From: Bacteroides oleiciplenus YIT 12058
GTDB lineage: Bacteria > Bacteroidota > Bacteroidia > Bacteroidales > Bacteroidaceae
DNA length: 64,000 nucleotides
NCBI RefSeq assembly: GCF_000315485.1
Contig: NZ_JH992940.1
Location: 496,001 to 560,000 of the forward strand
Direction: 5' to 3'
Positions 26,045 to 34,025 of this stretch are shown here, in pieces. The translations under genes were made by a program, and so were the position numbers. The notes beneath the pieces were generated by a model, which was given only the letters and a program-made list of their open reading frames with translations, had not been told where the DNA came from and made no database searches. Position 1 is the stretch's first letter; every line of letters starts with the position of its first letter.

Positions 26045-27372
26045 ACTTCTTCATCAAATAAATGCATGATACTTATCTCTCCAAAATACAAATGCGTATA
26101 ACTCGCAATCAGATTCTTATAGCGATACACAGGCGTATCCACCAATTGCTTTCTGGCATTATACATTTGCACTGCCGAAGTCAAATCTTCATCCTGTTCC
26201 ACTACTTGTGAATAGTGAAACTCATGCCCCCGAACTTCCACACCCCGCATTACGAAGCGACGGTATCCCAGCGACAAATGCGCATCCTTTTTGCAGACAG
26301 ATACCTTTATGGGCAGTACATCTGCCATTTTATAGGAAACAGGGTGCTCATCTCCCTTTATGATGGCAGAAGAAAGATACATCATGCCACCACATTCTGC
26401 AAGTGCACGCCCGCCACGCTCAATATATTGCCTGATGGAATCAAGCACATTCGCAGCTCCGCTCAATTGCTTTACACGATTTTCCGGATATCCACCAGGC
26501 AAATAGAGGAAATTGACGTCATCCGGCAGAACGACAGATTTATCTTCCGGATCGAAAAAGGTGACTTGTCCGTATTCTTTCAGCCGATAGATATGTTCTG
26601 CATAAATGAATGAGAAAGATTCTTTGTTGCATGCCACCCAGGTATTCAAATATAAAGTTTTGCGCTTGTATGGCAAACGAGGAATGTTCAACACACGTTC
26701 TGTCATTTGTAATAACAGGTCGCAATCCAGTTGTTTCTCCAAAGACTTCAACAGAGTTTTGCTGATGCCACCTTTACCTCCCCGACTAAAGTCAAGTCCC
26801 AGATGACGGCTCTCTTCTTTCAATGCACTGTTTGTTCGCAGACAACCGAAACAGAATATATTCAAATCTTCACAGATTTCGCGCAACATGACTTCGTGGC
26901 GATCACTTGCCACCTGATTGAATATCACTCCTATCACCTGCACCTTCGGATCGAAATCCATATATCCTTTTATCATCGCTGCCAGCGAGTAAGCAGCCGA
27001 CTTGGCATTTATCACCATTACAACAGGAAGATGCAACTCTTTCGCTATATCTGCTGATGAACCTTTACTACGGTCATACCCGTCAAACATCCCCATCATA
27101 CCTTCTACAATGCATACATCGGCCTCTGCTGCATGACGCACATAAAGAGTACGTACATGTTGCCCGGAAGCCATAAACAAATCGAGATTATAAGATGGGA
27201 TGCCACAGGCCCTTTCATGATATTTCGTATCGATATAATCCGGCCCGCATTTAAAGGGTTGCACACGTAGCCCTCTCTTTGTCAACAGAGCCATCAGTAA
27301 TCGGCTGATAGTGGTTTTTCCAGTACCCGAAGTGGGCGCCGCTATCAGGAATTGAGGAATATTTCTCATCAT
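26041..27372 (-). CDS. cbiA: Cobyrinic acid a,c-diamide synthase
   Basis: About 443 residues. The ATG at 27372 (or 27369) is chosen; the longer frame would need a TTG at 27396. The N-terminal ATPase domain opens with APTSGTGKTT, with KCGPDYIDTKYH and VEGMMGMFDG following; the C-terminal glutamine amidotransferase has nucleophile Cys in LAECGGMMYLS and the His in GHEFHYSQ. It makes the a- and c-amides, in the anaerobic route on Co-containing cobyrinic acid. A -7-like TACCTTTG (minus strand, 27394-27401) lies about 25 bases before the start. Heads the cbiA-pduO operon. Confidence 0.95.
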   Translation of the reverse strand: MMRNIPQFLIAAPTSGTGKTTISRLLMALLTKRGLRVQPFKCGPDYIDTKYHERACGIPSYNLDLFMASGQHVRTLYVRHAAEADVCIVEGMMGMFDGYDRSKGSSADIAKELHLPVVMVINAKSAAYSLAAMIKGYMDFDPKVQVIGVIFNQVASDRHEVMLREICEDLNIFCFGCLRTNSALKEESRHLGLDFSRGGKGGISKTLLKSLEKQLDCDLLLQMTERVLNIPRLPYKRKTLYLNTWVACNKESFSFIYAEHIYRLKEYGQVTFFDPEDKSVVLPDDVNFLYLPGGYPENRVKQLSGAANVLDSIRQYIERGGRALAECGGMMYLSSAIIKGDEHPVSYKMADVLPIKVSVCKKDAHLSLGYRRFVMRGVEVRGHEFHYSQVVEQDEDLTSAVQMYNARKQLVDTPVYRYKNLIASYTHLYFGEISIMHLFDEEV

Positions 27373-27454
27373 ACCGCACAGATTTATTTCCCGCAAAGGT
27401 AGTATATATTCCCTAAAACTCTTACCTTAGCTGCCCAAATAAAAGTAAATTACT

Positions 27455-28885
27455 ATGATTACTGAAGAACTCAAGAAATTATATTGTGCTTATGCCGGAC
27501 ACGAGCCGGAAGCAATCGACGAACTCCCTTCCTCGGGATCCAACCGCCGCTATTTCCGCCTGACAGGCACGCCTACACTTATCGGTGTAAGTGGAACCTC
27601 TCTTGAAGAGAATCAGGCTTTCCTCTATATGGCAAGCCATTTCCGGAAGAAAGGGTTACCCGTACCGGAAGTCGTGGCAAAGAGTGAAAACGACGCTTTC
27701 TATCTGCAAGAAGACCTGGGAGATACACTCCTGTTCAATGCCATTGAGAAAGGACGCAAAACGAGCGTGTTCGATGAAGAAGAAAAGCAACTCCTGCGCA
27801 AGACTATGCGCCTGTTGCCAGCCATACAATTCTCCGGTGCAGATGGTATGGACTTTTCCTATTGTTATCCGCAATCGGAGTTCAACAGCCGCAGTATCCT
27901 GTGGGATTTGAATTATTTCAAATACTGTTTTCTGAAAGCAACCGGAATGGAATTTCAGGAAGACCGTCTGGAAGATGATTTCCAAAAGATGGCGGATGTA
28001 TTGATGCGTAGCAGTTCTGCCACATTCATGTATCGTGATTTCCAGAGCCGGAACGTGATGATTAAAGATGGCGAGCCGTGGTTCATTGACTTCCAGGGCG
28101 GACGTAAAGGTCCTGTTTATTATGATGTAGCTTCTTTCCTATGGCAGGCCAAGGCGAATTATCCCGATAGTTTGCGCAAAGAGCTTTTGAAGGAATACAT
28201 CGATTCGCTGTGCAAATACCAGCCTGTAGATGAGAAGTACTTCTATGCTCAGTTGCGTCACTTTGTATTGTTCCGTACTATGCAGGTGCTGGGTGCTTAC
28301 GGTTTCCGTGGTTATTTCGAGAAGAAACCGCACTTCATTCAGAGTGTACCCTTTGCCATTGAAAACTTACGCCAGCTATTACAAGAACCGTATCCCGAAT
28401 ATCCGTATCTCTGCCACGTGTTAAAAGAGCTTACCGAGCTGAAACAATTCACTGATGATTTGCAGAAACGCCGTCTTGTTGTGAAGGTTACCAGCTTTGC
28501 ATATAAGAAAGGTATTCCCGAAGACTCCAGCGGAAACGGAGGTGGTTTCGTATTCGACTGCCGCGCGGTGAATAATCCCGGCAAGTACGATCGTTACAAA
28601 CCTTTCACCGGACTAGATGAACCTGTTATCCGTTTCCTTGAAGACGATGGCGAAATAACGACTTTCCTCGAACATGTATATGGTTTAGTAGATGCTTCTG
28701 TGAAACGGTATATGGAACGCGGATTTACGAATCTTTCTATCAGTTTCGGATGTACAGGCGGCCAGCATCGTTCCGTTTATTCGGCACAGCATCTGGCAGA
28801 GCATCTGAATAAACAATTCGGAGTGCAGGTAAATCTTATCCATAGGGAACAGAATATAGAACAGACGTTTAAAGCTAAAAACTAA
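27455..28885 (+). CDS. AmgK-like sugar kinase fused to a RapZ C-terminal domain
   Basis: A 476-residue fusion. Residues 1 to about 335 form an aminoglycoside-phosphotransferase-fold kinase with the AmgK-like signature YRDFQSRNVM (catalytic Asp) and WFIDFQGGRKGPVYYDVAS (metal-binding Asp). Residues about 340-476 match the C-terminal domain of RapZ: SFAYKKGIPEDSSG, FVFDCRAVNNPG, TGLDEPV and IAIGCTGG-like SISFGCTGGQHRS. In Pseudomonas AmgK phosphorylates MurNAc/GlcNAc at C1 for cell-wall recycling; in E. coli the RapZ C domain senses amino-sugar status and binds small RNA. A MurU-like gene follows 94 bases downstream. Confidence 0.88.
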   Translation: MITEELKKLYCAYAGHEPEAIDELPSSGSNRRYFRLTGTPTLIGVSGTSLEENQAFLYMASHFRKKGLPVPEVVAKSENDAFYLQEDLGDTLLFNAIEKGRKTSVFDEEEKQLLRKTMRLLPAIQFSGADGMDFSYCYPQSEFNSRSILWDLNYFKYCFLKATGMEFQEDRLEDDFQKMADVLMRSSSATFMYRDFQSRNVMIKDGEPWFIDFQGGRKGPVYYDVASFLWQAKANYPDSLRKELLKEYIDSLCKYQPVDEKYFYAQLRHFVLFRTMQVLGAYGFRGYFEKKPHFIQSVPFAIENLRQLLQEPYPEYPYLCHVLKELTELKQFTDDLQKRRLVVKVTSFAYKKGIPEDSSGNGGGFVFDCRAVNNPGKYDRYKPFTGLDEPVIRFLEDDGEITTFLEHVYGLVDASVKRYMERGFTNLSISFGCTGGQHRSVYSAQHLAEHLNKQFGVQVNLIHREQNIEQTFKAKN

Positions 28886-28979
28886 ATTGAAGTGATAAGT
28901 GATTAGTGATAAGTGATTAATACCATGCGGTACAAAACTTATCACTTCACTTATCACTAACCACTAATCATTTATTAAC
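28886..28979. repeat. Intergenic inverted repeat of GTGATAAGTGATTA-like units
   Basis: Tandem GTGATAAGTGATTAGTGATAA units (28893-28920) face complementary CTTATCACTTCACTTATCAC units (28938-28958) around a short GC-richer centre, so the transcript between the kinase and the nucleotidyltransferase genes can fold into a long imperfect hairpin. The same style of iterated short repeat is seen at 10128-10190, 47382-47552 and 48772-48835. Confidence 0.6.
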
Positions 28980-29720
28980 GTGAAAGCAATGATTTTTGCC
29001 GCAGGCCTCGGCACCCGCCTTCGCCCGCTAACCGACAATATGCCCAAAGCCCTTGTCCCCGTTGCAGGCAAGCCCATGTTAGAACGTGTCATTCTCCGGC
29101 TGAAAGATGCCGGATTTAATGACATCACCGTAAACATCCACCACTTTGGCGAACAGATTATAGATTTCCTTCGCACCCATGATAACTTCGGTGCAGATAT
29201 CCATATCAGCGACGAACGAGGCGAATTGCTGGATACCGGTGGCGGAATTAAAAAAGCCCGTCCTCTGCTGGAGAGCAACGAGCCTTTCCTTATACATAAT
29301 TCTGACATCCTGACAGATTTAGATCTCAACGCCTTCTACCGTCACCATCTGAAAAGCAATGCAGACGCCACCCTGCTCACCAATCATCGGAAAACCTCCC
29401 GCTACCTGTTGATGGATAAAAATAATCGCCTCTGTGGCTGGACTAATCTTTCCACCGGTGAAGTACTCCCCAAAGAACTCGACTATCCCGACGAGCACTA
29501 CCAATTGCAGGCTTTCGGTTGTGTCCATGTCCTTTCACCCTCCATCTTTCATTATATGGAGAGCGAACGTTGGACAGGAAAATTCTCTATCATCCCGTTT
29601 TATGTGGAGATTTGCCCGCAAGCACATATCCAGGGATATCCCATAGATAGCGAAAACTGGTTTGATGTGGGGAAACCGGAAACACTGGCAAAGGCAGAAG
29701 CTTATTATACCTCGTTATAA
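28980..29720 (+). CDS. MurU-like sugar-1-phosphate nucleotidyltransferase
   Basis: A 246-residue nucleotidyltransferase with the pyrophosphorylase signature FAAGLGTRLRPLTDNMPKAL, then NIHHFGEQI, the metal-site segment LIHNSDILTDLDL and a C-terminal NWFDVGKPETL. The start is a GTG at 28980, giving the family's usual MKAMIFAAGLG; the next ATG at 28989 would remove three conserved residues. By family and by its place after the AmgK-like gene it probably makes UDP-MurNAc from MurNAc-1-phosphate (MurU). Other UTP/GTP sugar transferases are possible. It ends overlapping the stop of a convergent gene by 6 bases. Confidence 0.85.
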   Translation: MKAMIFAAGLGTRLRPLTDNMPKALVPVAGKPMLERVILRLKDAGFNDITVNIHHFGEQIIDFLRTHDNFGADIHISDERGELLDTGGGIKKARPLLESNEPFLIHNSDILTDLDLNAFYRHHLKSNADATLLTNHRKTSRYLLMDKNNRLCGWTNLSTGEVLPKELDYPDEHYQLQAFGCVHVLSPSIFHYMESERWTGKFSIIPFYVEICPQAHIQGYPIDSENWFDVGKPETLAKAEAYYTSL

Positions 29721-30701
29721 TACAGGCTCCATTTTTATCAGTTTCCCTTGCCCGTCAAATAAGTATTCGTAATTAAAAGAACTGTAAATGCGATACTTCC
29801 AGCGAGCACTCTTTTCAAAACGGCGGCTGTCATCCAGGACAGTCGCCTGATATTTATCTTCTAATTCGCTGACAAACGCCTGAAATCTCGGATCCTGAAA
29901 TCTATAGGTAGCAACCACTATCCGAACATCCGGATAGTGGTTCCGCAAATCATCCAATTCTGCTCGAACACTATCTATTCCATCCTGCAACCAGAAAAGC
30001 AAACATACCGGCTGCCCCTTTCCTGCAATATCCGAGAAAAGTACACTATCCTTTTCCGCATAGTCCACCTGCCTGAAATCAATAAAATCATCTCCGGGCA
30101 TCATACTGCGAGTTCCGTCCAGCATGCGTTTCAGTCCTATCAGTACCGATGTACTGTCCCGCATCTGCGGATTACTGTTCTGATATAATTTTTCCAGTTC
30201 ATCCGGATATATTTCCGCCCAACGGTCAAAAACCATCCACCCCATAGCATTACCCACATTATCAAATACGAACTTCCGGGTCTCTTCACGCGGAAAGATA
30301 TCTTCATGCCAGAGTTTCCAAAGGCGCACATTCAGTGAACGGGGATTGGTACTTTTGTCCGGCACAGGCATTTCTGGCGGAGTTATATTTGTCAGCGTCA
30401 GTTCTCCCCTTTCCGGATAGAAAAAGTTCATGCTATGACGGTGTTCTATGCCGTAGAGATGCAGAGTGTCTTCTTTTCCGGAGAATGTGGCCTGCCCGTT
30501 TCTGATGATAGCAGAGTCCAACGGTCCTTTCCCATAATCCCTATCACTCGTCATGCGGTCGGCACCATAGCGCCACAGGTATAGCGTATCTCCTTCATGA
30601 GCATCCAGTCCGATACAATTTACCGTAAATGTGTGATCATGAGACTGGCAACTTATCATCCCCAGAAGCATAGAAAAAAATATCCATCGATTGATTTTCA
30701 T
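29715..30701 (-). CDS. Thioredoxin-fold lipoprotein with DUF4369-like N-domain
   Basis: A 328-residue protein from the start at 30701, which gives a lipoprotein signal (MKINRWIFFSMLLGMISC). Residues about 25-130 resemble the DUF4369 beta-sandwich that precedes thioredoxin domains in Bacteroidetes (D-A-H-E-G-D-T-L-Y-L and IIRNGQATFSG). The C-terminal ~110 residues have thioredoxin-like strands (CLLFWLQDG, VRIVVATYRFQ, YLFDGQGKLIK) but at the expected CxxC place there is LQDG with no cysteine pair. So it is probably not a redox enzyme; a binding or scaffold role is inferred. Confidence 0.7.
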   Translation of the reverse strand: MKINRWIFFSMLLGMISCQSHDHTFTVNCIGLDAHEGDTLYLWRYGADRMTSDRDYGKGPLDSAIIRNGQATFSGKEDTLHLYGIEHRHSMNFFYPERGELTLTNITPPEMPVPDKSTNPRSLNVRLWKLWHEDIFPREETRKFVFDNVGNAMGWMVFDRWAEIYPDELEKLYQNSNPQMRDSTSVLIGLKRMLDGTRSMMPGDDFIDFRQVDYAEKDSVLFSDIAGKGQPVCLLFWLQDGIDSVRAELDDLRNHYPDVRIVVATYRFQDPRFQAFVSELEDKYQATVLDDSRRFEKSARWKYRIYSSFNYEYLFDGQGKLIKMEPVL

Positions 30702-30810
30702 AAGGCGCAGATAATTAAATGAATAAACAGATGGTACAAAAGAACATTTTTTTTTAGAAAGATGCAAGCAAAAAATAGATTATTGGTGAACGATTGTTTA
30801 CGGATTTCCA

Positions 30811-30818
30811 TATATTTG
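30811..30818 (+). promoter_or_regulatory. Bacteroides -7 element of the MuiA-family gene
   Basis: TATATTTG matches TAnnTTTG and lies 26 bases before the start codon at 30844. A -33 element at standard distance is not obvious. Confidence 0.45.
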
Positions 30819-30843
30819 TAGCATTACATTAAAAGAACTGACT

Positions 30844-32715
30844 ATGAAACGACTGAAATTAGGTTTATGGATATGTCTGTGTTTGTGCACCACTACCCTT
30901 GTGGGACAAAACAAAGTGAAAACAACAGCTGAAAAAGTAATGCTATTTATTGATGGCGCCCAAGTGACGCGTACTAAGCAGGTAGAAATCCCTGCTGGAA
31001 CCTCAACTCTCATCTTCACCGGACTATCCCCTTACATGGATGCTCAAAGTATGCAGATAAGTGCTAAAGGGAAGCTAACTGTTACGTCAGTCAATCAGCA
31101 ATATAATTATACAGATAGTGCTTCCGTCAGCCAAAAGCAGCAAAGCCTGCAAGAAGAACTCAAAAAAACAGAGAAGCAACAAAAAGAACAAAATGCTGAA
31201 CTTGGATTGATTAATGCTGAATATGAAATGCTGAAAACAAACTGTTCCGTCAGCAATAAGAATACAGCAACCTCTTTAACTACCATCAAAGAAGTGAACC
31301 ATTACTACTCCACCCAGCTGAAAACTCTGAAATCAAAAGAACTCGCCATCAACGAAAAAATAGAAGAACTTGCCCGAAAGCAAGAGCAACTAAATGCAGA
31401 CTTAGCACAACTGAGTGGCAAGGCTTTAACTCCTATGAGCGAGATTGCAGTAAACGTAAACGCACCTGCTACCTGCAAAGCTACGTTTACTCTCAATTAT
31501 TATGTGAAGAATGCCGGTTGGTTTCCTTCCTATGATGTCCGTTCCAGCAGCCTATCTGAGCCTATTTCCATCATTTACAAAGCGAATATCTTCCAGAATA
31601 CCAAAGAAGAATGGAAGAACGTGGAATTATCTCTCTCTTCTTCCAATCCTACCACCGGAAACATAGCTCCTAAGTTAGCTACTTATTGGCTGGATTACGG
31701 ACTTGCAGCACCGCGTTACAGTTTGAATCAAAATGGAAATTCAGTTTCGGGAGTAGTGCTCGACGGTGAACGGGAACCCATAATCGGAGTGAACGTTATG
31801 ATACCCGGCACCACCATAGGCACCCTCACCGACGTGAACGGCAAGTATTCTATTACCATTCCCAACGGACAAAATCAGCTCCAATTCTCATTCATCGGTT
31901 ACCAATCCCAAACCAGAGACATACAGGGAAGTGTCATGAATGTTGTTCTTCAGGAAGATGTGCAGATGTTGCAGGAAGTAGTAGTAGTGGGATATGGTGC
32001 AGAAGCGGCGGCTCCCTCATACAAGCCCTCCACCAAATCCATCAAGAAAGCTGCTGCCATTGAGGAAGAAGCCAGTATGGCCCTTGAAGTTGAACAAAGC
32101 CAAGGACAAATGGGCTACGAATTTGAAATAAAAGTCCCCTACACCATCCCTTCTGACAATAAGCCTGTAGTCGCCGAAATCGGACATTATGAGCTTCCGG
32201 CTTCTTATGCTTATCAAAGCACTCCCAAAATTGACAAAGATGCATTCCTGATAGCTCAGGTCACTGATTGGGAAAAGTTACACCTACTTGAAGGTGAAGC
32301 AAATGTTTATTTTGAGAATACCTTCATCGGCAAATCCATCATGAATATCACCCAACAAAACGATACTTTATCCTTCTCCCTGGGACGCGACAAACGCATC
32401 ATGATACAACGCACGAAGGAAAACGAATATACTTCACGCAAATTCATGGGTTCCAGCCAGACACAATCCATTGCCTGGAAACTCTCTGTACGTAATACAC
32501 GTCCAGAGCCTGTAACGCTCACTCTTTACGACCAACTGCCCGTATCACGCAACAACAACATCACCGTGACAGCAGAAGAAATTAGTGGTGGAAGACTGGA
32601 CGAGGCCAAAGGTATCATCACCTGGCAAATAACCTTACAGCCCGGCGAACAACGTGAGTTACCTTTGCGTTATAAAGTGAAATATCCTAAAGGACGCAAC
32701 TTAGTAATAGAATAA
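30844..32715 (+). CDS. MuiA-family (DUF4139) protein with an inserted SusC-type N-domain
   Basis: A 623-residue exported protein (signal peptide to about residue 21). Residues 25-125 match DUF4140 (VMLFIDGAQVTRTKQVEIPAGTS), followed by a coiled coil (about 95-200) and DUF4139, which is split: one part at about 205-295 (YYVKNAGWFPSYDVR) and the rest at about 410-623 (FEIKVPYTIPSD to PLRYKVKYPKGRN). Between them, residues ~299-405 hold a CarboxypepD_reg domain (VSGVVLDGEREPIIGVNV) and the EVVVVGYG motif that in SusC-type receptors precedes the plug. The family's role is unclear; a mucoidy-inhibitor name is historical. The symporter starts 8 bases after the stop. Confidence 0.85.
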   Translation: MKRLKLGLWICLCLCTTTLVGQNKVKTTAEKVMLFIDGAQVTRTKQVEIPAGTSTLIFTGLSPYMDAQSMQISAKGKLTVTSVNQQYNYTDSASVSQKQQSLQEELKKTEKQQKEQNAELGLINAEYEMLKTNCSVSNKNTATSLTTIKEVNHYYSTQLKTLKSKELAINEKIEELARKQEQLNADLAQLSGKALTPMSEIAVNVNAPATCKATFTLNYYVKNAGWFPSYDVRSSSLSEPISIIYKANIFQNTKEEWKNVELSLSSSNPTTGNIAPKLATYWLDYGLAAPRYSLNQNGNSVSGVVLDGEREPIIGVNVMIPGTTIGTLTDVNGKYSITIPNGQNQLQFSFIGYQSQTRDIQGSVMNVVLQEDVQMLQEVVVVGYGAEAAAPSYKPSTKSIKKAAAIEEEASMALEVEQSQGQMGYEFEIKVPYTIPSDNKPVVAEIGHYELPASYAYQSTPKIDKDAFLIAQVTDWEKLHLLEGEANVYFENTFIGKSIMNITQQNDTLSFSLGRDKRIMIQRTKENEYTSRKFMGSSQTQSIAWKLSVRNTRPEPVTLTLYDQLPVSRNNNITVTAEEISGGRLDEAKGIITWQITLQPGEQRELPLRYKVKYPKGRNLVIE

Positions 32716-32723
32716 CGTTTTTT

Positions 32724-34013
32724 ATGACCCTAAGACAGAAATTATCCGGTATTCCCCTGTATATGCAAATCCTGATAGGCATGATTGCCGGTATCATTAT
32801 CGGCCTCATTGCCTTGCAGATAGACGGTGGTGTAACTTTTGTACGCCACTGGCTCCAACCTTGGGGACAAATTTTTATCCGCCTTCTGCAACTGATAGCC
32901 ATTCCTCTGGTGTTCATCTCTCTGATAAAGGGAATGACCGGACTGAAAGATATCAGCAAGTTCTCGCGTATTGGCGGAAAGACCATCGGCATTTATATAT
33001 GTACAACTGTTGTCGCCATTCTTTTAGGCCTCGCCATGGGCATGCTTGTTCAACCCGGGAAACTAGTAAACCACGAACAAGTAGCACACCTGCAAGAGCA
33101 CTATCACACCGTAGCGGAAGAGAAGAAACTTGCTGCAGAACAGACCCGCGAACAAGGGCCATTGGCGTTCCTGACCGATATTGTCCCCAATAATATTGTC
33201 AAAGCAGCCTCCGACAATGGCAAGATGCTACAAATCATCTTCTTTGCCGTCTTCTTCGGATTAGCAACACTGGCACTTCCCGCCCGGAAAGTGCAACCCG
33301 TCATAGCTTTATTTGATAGTCTGAACGGCATTATTCTGAAAATGGTAGACTACATCATTTTATTTGCTCCCTGGGGTGTAGCAGCATTGATGGCGGGACT
33401 AATCACAGACTTTCAGGGTGACACCAGTATATTCAATGCATTGGCTGTTTACGCGCTGACAGTTGTTATTTCCCTTTTCATTCTGCTATTATTTTTCTAT
33501 CCGGTGCTGATACACTTCTTTACACGGATAAGTCCCAGGAAGTTTATCCGGGCAATGTATCCTGTGCAACTGTTTGCTTTCACTACAAGCAGCAGTGCCG
33601 CCACATTGCCCGTAACGCTGAAAACCGTGGAAAATAAACTGGGAATTTCAGAAGAAGTCAGTTCATTTGTCCTGCCTGTCGGCGTTACTATCAATATGGA
33701 CGGCACATCCTGCTATCAGACCATCGCAATACTTTTTATCGCACAAGTTCTGGGTATTGATTTGAGTTTCTCCCAACTCTGCATCATTGTTGCCATGACC
33801 GTACTTTCCTCCATTGGCACTCCCGGGATTCCCGGCGGAAGCTATGTTATCCTGGCAATGGTACTTACATCCGTCGGCATTCCGGCCGAAGGTTTGGCAC
33901 TGATATTGGGTATTGACAGACCGCTGGATATGCTGCGCACTGCAGTAAACGTAACGGGAGATGCGGCAGTGTGTGCCATGATTGATTCAGCCCCCCAACC
34001 ATCTGCTGAATAA
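32724..34013 (+). CDS. Dicarboxylate/amino acid:cation symporter (DAACS family)
   Basis: A 429-residue inner-membrane carrier of the GltP/DctA/GltPh type, driving uptake of glutamate, aspartate or C4-dicarboxylates with Na+ or H+. Diagnostic pieces are FTTSSSAATLPVTL (hairpin HP1 serine-rich motif), GVTINMDGTSCYQT (NMDGT cation site in TM7), and SIGTPGIPGGSYV (HP2). Eight membrane helices are readable. Substrate within the family is not decided by these motifs. Eight bases downstream of the MuiA-family gene. Confidence 0.93.
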   Translation: MTLRQKLSGIPLYMQILIGMIAGIIIGLIALQIDGGVTFVRHWLQPWGQIFIRLLQLIAIPLVFISLIKGMTGLKDISKFSRIGGKTIGIYICTTVVAILLGLAMGMLVQPGKLVNHEQVAHLQEHYHTVAEEKKLAAEQTREQGPLAFLTDIVPNNIVKAASDNGKMLQIIFFAVFFGLATLALPARKVQPVIALFDSLNGIILKMVDYIILFAPWGVAALMAGLITDFQGDTSIFNALAVYALTVVISLFILLLFFYPVLIHFFTRISPRKFIRAMYPVQLFAFTTSSSAATLPVTLKTVENKLGISEEVSSFVLPVGVTINMDGTSCYQTIAILFIAQVLGIDLSFSQLCIIVAMTVLSSIGTPGIPGGSYVILAMVLTSVGIPAEGLALILGIDRPLDMLRTAVNVTGDAAVCAMIDSAPQPSAE

Positions 34014-34025
34014 TTGATAAAAGCC

